Source of the DNA: Bacteroidota bacterium
Lineage (GTDB): Bacteria; Bacteroidota; Bacteroidia; Flavobacteriales; Weeksellaceae
Length of the DNA stretch: 48,347 bases
Reading direction: 5' to 3'
NCBI GenBank assembly: GCA_023386965.1
Contig: JAEWIR010000015.1
Location: 1 to 48,347 of the forward strand
Under the pieces are notes generated by a model. It had not been told where the DNA came from. It saw only the letters and a list, made by a program, of their open reading frames with translations, and did no database searches. Position numbers and translations under genes: made by a program. Shown here piece by piece: positions 41,359-48,347 of this stretch (positions within the stretch are counted from its first letter, which is position 1; every line of letters begins with the position of its first letter).

Positions 41359-43359
41359 ATGAATAATAAAGGATTTAACTGGTTTTTTCCCATCGCTATC
41401 ATGGCGTTCCTACTGTTCTTCGGGCGCGGGCTGTTCATGCCGTCCACCAGTTCCGAGATTACGGAGGAGCAGTTTTTTGATATGATGAAGGAAGGCAAAG
41501 TCCAGAACATCAAAGCATACAGGGATAACTTCACCGCCGATGTATTCCTGACACCGGAAGCACGTACCGCTTTGGCAAAGAATTCCGGGGACAGTAAAAG
41601 CCCTTTTGCGGCACTTGAAACTACTCCGGGACCGGATTACAACCTTAAATTCGGCGAACTCAGGCTTCTCATGGAGAAGTTTGACAAGGTAAAAGCCGAG
41701 AATCCCCAGCTTAAAACCACAATCAATGTGGATACTGCGGGGAGTTTAATGGAAAGTTTCCTGATCCAGATTGCTGTCGGGCTTATTATACTGTCTATCA
41801 TTTACTTCATATTCTTCCGGAAAATGGCAGGTGGCGGCGGTCCGGGCGGACAGATTTTCTCCATCGGTAAATCCCGTGCAAAACTATTTGACGAAAAGGA
41901 TAAGGTGCAGACTACATTTAAGGATGTAGCTGGACTTGAAGGCGCAAAGGAAGAAGTGCAGGAAGTAGTGGATTTCCTTAAAAATTCGGATAAATACACG
42001 AAGTTGGGTGGTAAGATACCGAAAGGCGTGCTGCTGGTTGGCCCTCCGGGCACTGGTAAGACCCTTTTGGCAAAAGCAGTAGCAGGTGAAGCTAAGGTTC
42101 CCTTCTTCTCTCTGTCCGGTTCCGATTTTGTTGAAATGTTCGTTGGGGTGGGAGCTTCCCGGGTAAGGGATCTCTTTGCGCAGGCAAAAGCTAAATCACC
42201 GGCAATTATTTTTATTGACGAAATTGATGCCATTGGCCGTGCCAGAGGCAAAGGTAACTTTACCGGTGGAAATGACGAGCGCGAAAATACGCTGAACCAA
42301 CTGCTTACAGAGATGGACGGTTTTGGTACAGATACCAACGTAATTGTGATGGCCGCAACGAACAGGGCTGATATCCTGGATAAAGCACTTATGAGAGCCG
42401 GACGTTTCGACCGCTCTATCTATGTAGATTTGCCTGAACTGCATGAACGCCGCTCTATTTTTGATGTTCATCTTTCTAAGATTAAACTGGACGAAGGTAT
42501 AGACCGGGAATTTCTGGCCAAACAGACACCTGGCTTCAGCGGTGCTGATATAGCTAATGTCTGTAATGAAGCAGCTCTGATCGCGGCACGTAATAACCAC
42601 GAATCTGTGACCAAGCAGGACTTCCTGGATGCGGTAGACCGTATTATTGGTGGTCTGGAGAAAAAGAATAAGGCCATTAAACCATCTGAGAAGCGCCGTG
42701 TTGCCTATCATGAAGCCGGTCATGCCGCCATTTCCTGGCTGGTGGAACATGCCGCACCCTTACTTAAGGTGACTATTGTGCCGCGTGGGCGTTCCCTGGG
42801 AGCTGCCTGGTACCTGCCGGAAGAAAGATCGCTTACGACTACAGAACAAATGTACGACGAGATTTGTGCTACATTAGGCGGACGCGCTGCCGAACAGACT
42901 GTATTTGGTAATATTTCTACAGGTGCACTGTCCGATTTGGAGCGTGTTACCAAACAGGCTCAGGCCATGGTAACCATCTACGGTCTTAATGAAAAAGTAG
43001 GAAACAGGTCCTATTACGACAGTAGCGGGCAGAGTGAATACAGCTTTGGCAAACCTTATTCGGAAGAGACGGCAAAGGTGATTGATGAGGAAATTTCAAC
43101 GATTATTGAGAACCAGTACTCCCGAGCACTGAATATTTTGGCAGAAAACCGGGATAAACTGGACAGTCTTGCCCGGAAACTGTTGGAAAAAGAGGTTATC
43201 TTCCGCGAAGATCTGGAGGAGATCTTCGGCAAAAGAGCCTGGGATCCAGAACTGACTGAACACCCTGTAAGTACGGTAGCAGGCTCAGTTTCTGAGGATA
43301 ATCAGGCGTCAGTTCCTGACGAAAATACCGCTGCACCTGACAGTCCTACGCAACTTTAG
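41359..43359 (+). CDS. ftsH: ATP-dependent zinc metalloprotease FtsH
   Basis: Membrane-bound AAA+ protease degrading misfolded membrane and regulatory proteins. The 666-residue protein has membrane segments at about 5-23 and 131-150, AAA module with Walker A GPPGTGKT (228-235), Walker B IIFIDEIDAIG, the second region of homology ATNRADILDKALMRAGRFDR, and the protease site HEAGH (451-455), with a third metal ligand in the following helical region. The C-terminal tail after about residue 630 is low in complexity. A terminator follows. Confidence 0.97.
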   Translation: MNNKGFNWFFPIAIMAFLLFFGRGLFMPSTSSEITEEQFFDMMKEGKVQNIKAYRDNFTADVFLTPEARTALAKNSGDSKSPFAALETTPGPDYNLKFGELRLLMEKFDKVKAENPQLKTTINVDTAGSLMESFLIQIAVGLIILSIIYFIFFRKMAGGGGPGGQIFSIGKSRAKLFDEKDKVQTTFKDVAGLEGAKEEVQEVVDFLKNSDKYTKLGGKIPKGVLLVGPPGTGKTLLAKAVAGEAKVPFFSLSGSDFVEMFVGVGASRVRDLFAQAKAKSPAIIFIDEIDAIGRARGKGNFTGGNDERENTLNQLLTEMDGFGTDTNVIVMAATNRADILDKALMRAGRFDRSIYVDLPELHERRSIFDVHLSKIKLDEGIDREFLAKQTPGFSGADIANVCNEAALIAARNNHESVTKQDFLDAVDRIIGGLEKKNKAIKPSEKRRVAYHEAGHAAISWLVEHAAPLLKVTIVPRGRSLGAAWYLPEERSLTTTEQMYDEICATLGGRAAEQTVFGNISTGALSDLERVTKQAQAMVTIYGLNEKVGNRSYYDSSGQSEYSFGKPYSEETAKVIDEEISTIIENQYSRALNILAENRDKLDSLARKLLEKEVIFREDLEEIFGKRAWDPELTEHPVSTVAGSVSEDNQASVPDENTAAPDSPTQL

Positions 43360-43369
43360 GTATAAATAA

Positions 43370-43412
43370 TCCCGGTATTCTTTTCTTAATTAACGGATAC
43401 CGGGAATTTTTT
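43370..43412 (+). terminator. Terminator of ftsH
   Basis: TCCCGGTAT (43370-43378) pairs with ATACCGGGA (43397-43405), loop of 18, then six T. Confidence 0.87.
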
Positions 43413-43454
43413 GCTATTTAGTCAGTGTTTCCGGTGATTTGCTGAAATATTTTA

Positions 43455-43462
43455 TATTTTTG
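43455..43462 (+). promoter_or_regulatory. -7 box of LUD-cdsA-psd
   Basis: TATTTTTG, exact, 23 bases before the TTG at 43486. Confidence 0.7.
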
Positions 43463-43485
43463 TACTGATATCTAATTAAAGAAAG

Positions 43486-44067
43486 TTGAGTTTATTTAAA
43501 AGAATTGTCGGTAAGATAATGAACCAGCCTGAGGATAATGAAAATCAGAGTCTGGAAAAACTTGGAGATTCGCTTAAGAATGCGGATCTCGATTACAAGT
43601 TTGCGCAGTTATTTACCCATTCCGGCGGATTTTTTAATTATTGTGCAGATGAAGCTGAGGCTTTACAAATTCTGAATCAGATCATTAAGATAGAACAGGT
43701 GAAATCCGTGTTCTGCTGCGACCGGGATCTTAAGAACTTTCTGGATGTGGTAAAGGTTCCTTATACCGACAATTTGGAACAGTCCAATGATACTGCTTTC
43801 ATCACCTGTGAATACCTGATTGCCTACGATGGCAGGATTATGCTTTCGCATAATAATATCAAGCATTTTCACTCCTCCCGTTTACCGGAGAAAATCATTG
43901 TCATGGCCAATGTTTCCCAAATCGTTTCTAACCTTAATGACGCGATGAGTAAGATCAAGAGAAACGGCAACGTTAAAAACCTGACCTCCATCAGCGGGAA
44001 CCAGAATAAATTGGATGCGCCTACGCGTAACAGCACTAAGCTATTCCTTCTTCTTATCGAAGATTAG
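43486..44067 (+). CDS. LUD-domain protein (LutC-like)
   Basis: A 193-residue soluble protein resembling the LUD domain of LutB/LutC lactate-utilisation proteins: FAQLFTHSGGFFNYCADEAEAL, then the core CEYLIAYDGRIMLSHNN and RLPEKIIVMANVSQIVSNL. No iron-sulfur cysteine motif, and no lactate genes nearby. The start is TTG 43486 (then SLFKRIVGK), which matches the N-terminus of relatives as I recall; the first ATG would be 11 codons in, at 43519. It leads an operon with cdsA and psd, an unexplained association seen, as I recall, in other Flavobacteriia. Confidence 0.82.
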   Translation: MSLFKRIVGKIMNQPEDNENQSLEKLGDSLKNADLDYKFAQLFTHSGGFFNYCADEAEALQILNQIIKIEQVKSVFCCDRDLKNFLDVVKVPYTDNLEQSNDTAFITCEYLIAYDGRIMLSHNNIKHFHSSRLPEKIIVMANVSQIVSNLNDAMSKIKRNGNVKNLTSISGNQNKLDAPTRNSTKLFLLLIED

Positions 44068-44084
44068 TAACTAACAGAAATACT

Positions 44085-44957
44085 TTGGATAAAAATTTAA
44101 TTCAGCGTACCATTTCCGGGTTGGTATATATTCTGATAATTATGGCCTGCGTACATCCTGCAGGAGCAGAAACGCTTAATAAGGTTTTCCCGGATGCTGT
44201 GAAGCAGCATTACCTGTATTACGGTCTTATCAGTTTACTTTTCCTGGCCTCAGTGTGGGAATGTATGAAAATCATGAAATTCGGCACGGGTTACGAACGC
44301 TGGATTGTTCTGCCACTGGCTTTTTTTGTTTTTTACCTTTTCAGTAAACGCTACTTTAACTTCGGATTTTATTATAATTTCAGACTGTCGGAAATTCTGG
44401 CCCTGTCACTGATACTCATTGCCGTAGTTACTCTGTTTAAATTCAGTTCAGAGCTTTACTATGACAGTGGTAAGCTTATCTTTACTGTGATCTATACCGC
44501 GCTTCCGTTTGGATTCGCACTTGGACTGCCCAAATATTCCGCATTCCAGGATACTTTCAGTCTGGAGGTGTTCTTTCTCTTTATCCTGATTTGGAGCAGT
44601 GATACATTTGCCTATCTTACAGGTAAGTTTTTCGGGAAGCATAAGATGGCGCCGAAGATTTCACCTAAGAAAACCTGGGAAGGCTTTGCAGGTGGAGTGG
44701 TCCTGACGGTTATTCTTGCATTTTTTGTTGATAAATATTTTCCCGAACTTCGCGGTAACTGGATGGTCGTAGGTGCACTGATTGCCGTATTTGCGCCATT
44801 GGGAGATTTGGTGGAGAGCCAGCTCAAGCGCAGTTTTGCGGTGAAGGATTCCGGAAATCTAATCCCGGGACACGGCGGTGTACTCGATAGGTTGGATAGT
44901 TTCATTATCTGCGCGCCTGTAGTATATTTGTACTTTATTTTAGAAAAACTTATTTAA
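44085..44957 (+). CDS. cdsA: Phosphatidate cytidylyltransferase
   Basis: Makes CDP-diacylglycerol from phosphatidic acid and CTP in the inner membrane. The 290-residue protein has about eight membrane segments, the motif SPKKTWEGFAGG and the C-terminal signature KDSGNLIPGHGGVLDRLDS. The start is TTG 44085 (then DKNLIQRTISGLVYI), since no ATG precedes the first membrane segment. It begins 17 bases after the LUD gene and four bases before psd, which uses the phospholipid product pathway. Confidence 0.95.
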   Translation: MDKNLIQRTISGLVYILIIMACVHPAGAETLNKVFPDAVKQHYLYYGLISLLFLASVWECMKIMKFGTGYERWIVLPLAFFVFYLFSKRYFNFGFYYNFRLSEILALSLILIAVVTLFKFSSELYYDSGKLIFTVIYTALPFGFALGLPKYSAFQDTFSLEVFFLFILIWSSDTFAYLTGKFFGKHKMAPKISPKKTWEGFAGGVVLTVILAFFVDKYFPELRGNWMVVGALIAVFAPLGDLVESQLKRSFAVKDSGNLIPGHGGVLDRLDSFIICAPVVYLYFILEKLI

Positions 44958-44961
44958 TACC

Positions 44962-45615
44962 ATGAAACTTCACCGGGAATCCAAAGGGACCATTATAGTT
45001 GCCACCCTTATTTTTGCAGTTTTAAGCTTTTTAGCGGTTACCTTTCTGGAACTTTGGGCACTTGTTGTTATTGTTCCTCTTCTCGTTATTTATGCCCTGA
45101 TATTTTGGTTTTTCCGCGTTCCAAACCGCGATATAGAAGACCATAAGGAAAATGTGATCGCGCCTGTAGACGGTAAGGTGGTTATGATTAAGGAGGTGGA
45201 TGAAGATGAATTCATTAAAGGGAAAGCCATTCAGGTTTCCATTTTTATGTCACCGCTTAACGTTCATATTTGCCGCTACCCGGTTTCAGGCAAGGTAGTG
45301 TATAAAAAATACCATCCCGGGAAATATCTGGTAGCCTGGCATGAGAAGTCATCTACCGAAAATGAAAGAACTACCGTTGCGGTTGAAAGCCTGACGCATC
45401 ACAAGGTCGTCTTCAGGCAAATTGCCGGCTATGTAGCCCGCCGGATTGTCTTTAACTGTACCGAAGGCGACACTGCAAAGGCCGGACATGAATTCGGCTT
45501 TATAAAATTTGGATCACGGATGGATGTTTTCCTGCCTTTGGATACCGAAATTATCTGTAAGATTGGAGATAAAACCAAGGGAGGATTAGATGTGATAGCC
45601 AGAATGAAGGCTTAG
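44962..45615 (+). CDS. psd: Phosphatidylserine decarboxylase (short type)
   Basis: Converts phosphatidylserine to phosphatidylethanolamine. The 217-residue precursor has two N-terminal membrane segments (about 12-50), VIAPVDGKVV, the MSPLNVHICRYPVSG block, and the self-cleavage site G184-S185 in FIKFGSRMDV, where Ser becomes the pyruvoyl group. It is the short form found in archaea and Bacteroidota. Last gene of the operon, followed by a terminator. Confidence 0.96.
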   Translation: MKLHRESKGTIIVATLIFAVLSFLAVTFLELWALVVIVPLLVIYALIFWFFRVPNRDIEDHKENVIAPVDGKVVMIKEVDEDEFIKGKAIQVSIFMSPLNVHICRYPVSGKVVYKKYHPGKYLVAWHEKSSTENERTTVAVESLTHHKVVFRQIAGYVARRIVFNCTEGDTAKAGHEFGFIKFGSRMDVFLPLDTEIICKIGDKTKGGLDVIARMKA

Positions 45616-45641
45616 TCCTACCATCATTTCCAGCAGGATAG

Positions 45642-45664
45642 TCCGGCATTGCCGGATTTTTTTT
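45642..45664 (+). terminator. Terminator of LUD-cdsA-psd
   Basis: TCCGGC (45642-45647) pairs with GCCGGA (45651-45656), loop ATT, followed by eight T. Confidence 0.88.
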
Positions 45665-45688
45665 GTATATTTTGGCAAACATTTTATT

Positions 45689-46261
45689 ATGCGCCTAAAA
45701 CTTTTTCCCATAATCCTTACTCTTTTTCTTGCAATTGCAGTCATCCACTGTCAGGAAAAAACGGACCCCAAACAGACTGAACTTCAGAAACGCGATTCAA
45801 TACTGACTGTGAAGGAAAAGGAATTTGCATTAAAAGCGGCAGATTATCAGGCGCTGCTAAAACTGCGGGACAGCCTGAACACCCCAAAGGATACGGTAGC
45901 TGTGAATCCCCTGCCGGTAGAAATCAACGGGACCTGGACGGGAAAGATCGTTTGCACACATTCCAACTGCACCGATTATGTAGTGGGTGATGTGCGTACA
46001 GACGAGTGGCAAATTTCGTCAGAGGACGGTAAAATTGTGGCAAAAAATGTGAACAAGACGGGCGTGATCCGCATGTACACCGGCGAATATACCGGCGGCA
46101 AAGTCGTGCTTGTGTCCGAAACTCCTGCAGACGCAGCTTCCCAAAGAACTTTCAGGATTGAGTTCGGTACAGTTTCTGCGGACCGTCTCGCCGGAACACG
46201 GGAAATACAGGTAAACCAGTCCTGTACCTCGCAATTCTCCATTGAACTTGTAAGAAAATAG
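45689..46261 (+). CDS. Putative lipoprotein of unknown function
   Basis: A 190-residue exported protein: hydrophobic signal 1-20 ending VIHC, a weak lipobox (Cys21). Residues 22-65 are charged and helical, probably a short coiled coil. The rest (about 78-190) is beta-rich, with NGTWTGKIVCTHSNCTDY holding two cysteines and a final QSCTSQFSIELVRK. It looks like a small beta-barrel or lipocalin-like fold, a guess. It ends two bases before the antiporter gene, so the two are co-transcribed. A near-match -7 box (TA, three bases, TTTG) is at 45666-45674. Confidence 0.75.
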   Translation: MRLKLFPIILTLFLAIAVIHCQEKTDPKQTELQKRDSILTVKEKEFALKAADYQALLKLRDSLNTPKDTVAVNPLPVEINGTWTGKIVCTHSNCTDYVVGDVRTDEWQISSEDGKIVAKNVNKTGVIRMYTGEYTGGKVVLVSETPADAASQRTFRIEFGTVSADRLAGTREIQVNQSCTSQFSIELVRK

Positions 46262-46263
46262 TT

Positions 46264-48347
46264 ATGAACGGTATGCTAAGTATTGCGGGCCATTTTGTGT
46301 TGCCGCTGGAGGATCCTATCCTTAAGTTCCTGGTCATTCTCATCATCATCCTTTCTGCACCATTACTTCTTAACAAGATAAAAGTGCCGCACCTTATAGG
46401 ACTCATTATTGCGGGTGCTGTAATTGGTCCGCATGGGTTCAATGTCTTACCCCGTGATGCCAGTGTAGTTGTTATAGGCACCACAGGATTGCTTTTCATC
46501 ATGTTTATGGCCGGTCTGGAGATTGATCTCACCGAGTTTCGGAAAAACAAGTGGAAAAGCCTTACATTCGGTATGTATACCTTCTCCATACCTCTTGTGA
46601 TGGGCATCGTGGCGGGATATTATATTCTGGGTTATGCAATACTAGTAGCCGTGCTTTTTGCCAGTATCTTTTCCTCGCATACATTAATTTCATATCCGCT
46701 TATTAGTAAGCTGGGAGTCGCTAAGAACCGCGCGGTTAATGTAACAGTAGGCGGGACAATGATCACAGATGTCCTGGCACTATTGGTTTTGGCGGTATGT
46801 GTAGGTATGGCGCAGGGTACGGTTACGCCCGCATTTTGGATCACGTTAACGCTTTCGGTAATTGTATTTGCCGCTGTAGTACTTTTTGGGTTTCCCATAG
46901 TGGCGCGCTGGTTCTTTAAAAAGGTACATGATAAGGTTTCCCATTTTATTTTTGTTATGGTAATGATTTACCTGGCTTCCCTGTTTGCGGAACTGGCAGG
47001 TGTGGAGGCGATCATCGGAGCTTTTTTGGCCGGGCTTGCACTCAACCGGCTTATCCCTCATACCTCAGCACTCATGAACCGGATTGACTTTGTTGGAAAC
47101 GCCATATTTATCCCCTTCTTTCTTATAAGTGTAGGTATGCTCATCGATTTCAAGGCTTTTTTTAAAGATTTTGAAACCATTAAAGTGGCATTATTGATGA
47201 CCGGGATTTCTTTGGGTGGAAAATATGCCGCCTCGCTGGCCACACAAAAGACATTCAGGTTTACCGATGACGAAGGCAAGCTTATTTTCGGCCTGTCTTC
47301 TGCCTCGGCAGCTGCCACGCTCGCTACGGTCATGGTGGGATATAATATTATTATCGGCGAAACTGAAAATGGCGAGCCCATCAGACTTCTGAATGAAAGC
47401 GTCCTGAACGGCAGTATCCTTCTGATCCTTGTCTCCTGTACGGTTTCTTCCTTCGTCTCGCAAAAAAGTGGTAAAAACATTGCGGACGCAGAAAATGAGA
47501 ACAGTATGAATGATGATACGGCTGAGGAGGAAAGGATCCTGCTTGCACTTAATTATCAGGCCACTGCTGCACCTGTGACGAATCTGGCGCTGCTGCTGAA
47601 ATCCGGGAAGAACACGGAAGATGTATATGCACTGAACATCATCAACGAAAAAGAGAATGAATCGTCTGATAAAAACGCCGAGAAAATCCTTGGCACGGCT
47701 GCCGAAACTGCCGCCGCCGCAGACCTTAAGCTGAACATGCTGAAGAGACATGATTCGGATGTGGTGAACGGCATCAACAACGAAATCCGTGAACACAGGA
47801 TTACTGACCTCATTATAGCGGTGGACAGCGAAAGGGGATTCACGTCCTCCTTCGTCTATAACCTTTACAATGGCTACTTAACCAACGAGACCACTAATCT
47901 GCTGGTCTATCATTCCGTGCAACCTGTGGCAACCATACAGGCCTATCACGTGCTCATTCCGCAGAATGCGCACAGGGAATCCGGATTCTTTAAATGTTTG
48001 CAGAAGGTGTGGAATATTTCAAGACATTCCGCCACTAAGATCATTTTCTATGCTGATGAAAACACCATCCGCATGTTGGAAACCATACAGAAAAAGGCCA
48101 CGATAGATGCCGAATTCATTATCTTCAACAACTGGAAAGACCTTCCCCGGATTGCGGAAAAAATGAAAAATGATGAGGCACTCATCCTGATGATGGCCAA
48201 ACGTGGGATGAAATCTTTCCATCCTGCCATGCAGTCGGTAAGTTATCATCTTAATGATCACTTCAGCGGCCGGAATTATCTGCTGATGTATCCCTATGCA
48301 AATGGCAACACTACAGAAAGTACGTTATATTCCAGAAGTGTTAATAA
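46264..48347 (+). CDS. Kef-type cation:proton antiporter with C-terminal stress-protein-like region (3' end cut)
   Basis: The frame is open to the end of the window (694 codons, no stop). Residues 1-400 form about 12 membrane segments of the monovalent cation:proton antiporter-2 family: KVPHLIGLIIAGAVIGPHGF, GLLFIMFMAGLEIDL, TVGGTMITDVLALL and FFLISVGMLIDF. After a charged linker (about 405-420), residues 420 to the end look like one or two universal-stress-protein-like cytoplasmic domains (ILLALNYQATAAPVTNLALLL; ITDLIIAVD). It would exchange Na+ or K+ for protons; ion specificity is unknown. The ATG follows the lipoprotein stop by two bases. Confidence 0.9.
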   Translation, partial: MNGMLSIAGHFVLPLEDPILKFLVILIIILSAPLLLNKIKVPHLIGLIIAGAVIGPHGFNVLPRDASVVVIGTTGLLFIMFMAGLEIDLTEFRKNKWKSLTFGMYTFSIPLVMGIVAGYYILGYAILVAVLFASIFSSHTLISYPLISKLGVAKNRAVNVTVGGTMITDVLALLVLAVCVGMAQGTVTPAFWITLTLSVIVFAAVVLFGFPIVARWFFKKVHDKVSHFIFVMVMIYLASLFAELAGVEAIIGAFLAGLALNRLIPHTSALMNRIDFVGNAIFIPFFLISVGMLIDFKAFFKDFETIKVALLMTGISLGGKYAASLATQKTFRFTDDEGKLIFGLSSASAAATLATVMVGYNIIIGETENGEPIRLLNESVLNGSILLILVSCTVSSFVSQKSGKNIADAENENSMNDDTAEEERILLALNYQATAAPVTNLALLLKSGKNTEDVYALNIINEKENESSDKNAEKILGTAAETAAAADLKLNMLKRHDSDVVNGINNEIREHRITDLIIAVDSERGFTSSFVYNLYNGYLTNETTNLLVYHSVQPVATIQAYHVLIPQNAHRESGFFKCLQKVWNISRHSATKIIFYADENTIRMLETIQKKATIDAEFIIFNNWKDLPRIAEKMKNDEALILMMAKRGMKSFHPAMQSVSYHLNDHFSGRNYLLMYPYANGNTTESTLYSRSVN

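Noticed and set aside
1..48347. CRISPR arrays, tRNA or rRNA genes, insertion sequences, prophage
   Set aside because: I scanned for regularly spaced repeats, tRNA-like ends, transposase or integrase motifs and found none I could support.

Overview
The window is chromosomal DNA of a member of the Bacteroidota, most likely a Flavobacteriia of the Chryseobacterium/Kaistella kind (family Weeksellaceae). The evidence is a type III glutamine synthetase, an mreBCD-mrdA-rodA operon, lineage families such as DUF4271, DUF4296 and 'LPGCCLY' HMA domains, almost no Shine-Dalgarno sequences, and twenty exact copies of the Bacteroidota -7 box TAnnTTTG directly in front of genes. No rRNA, tRNA, CRISPR array, insertion sequence or prophage was seen. 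Coding density is high and most genes are housekeeping.

Layout. 1-3133: the 3' part of a zinc metallopeptidase, a 2H phosphoesterase, and a convergent 559-residue protein with a nucleosidase-like C-terminus. 3409-6698: type III glutamine synthetase and an NlpC/P60 lipoprotein, followed by a gene-free stretch to 7266. 7267-12938 (minus): mreB-mreC-mreD-mrdA-rodA, the elongation (rod) machinery. 13317-17200 (plus): hemA-hemC-hemD-hemE, from glutamyl-tRNA to coproporphyrinogen III. 17260-20644 (minus): a YdeI-like protein, a serine beta-lactamase-fold hydrolase and glycyl-tRNA synthetase. 20695-20782 is a REP-like folded repeat. 20857-25395: a small exported protein, pyrD, DUF445, msrB and an L,D-transpeptidase-family protein.

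25463-29249 (minus) is the most distinctive region, a putative heavy-metal handling locus. It has a TonB-dependent receptor with two HMA (CxxC) domains fused to its N-terminus, a small Cys-rich exported protein, and a lipoprotein with three HGQPGHxC repeats. 29391-35200: a DUF3887 protein, a RprX/RprY-like two-component system, an SRPBCC protein, a small unknown protein and an oligopeptidase B-like S9 peptidase. 35355-36785 (minus): a second HemD-family protein paired with a DUF4271 membrane protein. 36855-40190 (plus): glycosyltransferase, DUF4296 lipoprotein, tgt and an LptF/LptG permease. birA is on the minus strand. 40977-45615 (plus): rsfS-ftsH, then LUD-cdsA-psd for phospholipid synthesis. 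45689 to the end: an unknown lipoprotein and a Kef-type cation:proton antiporter cut by the window edge.

The -7 boxes decide many starts. Several in-frame upstream extensions begin in front of, or inside, the promoter and were trimmed. In some genes the box sits only 4-10 bases before the start codon, suggesting leaderless or nearly leaderless mRNAs. Four genes appear to start with TTG.
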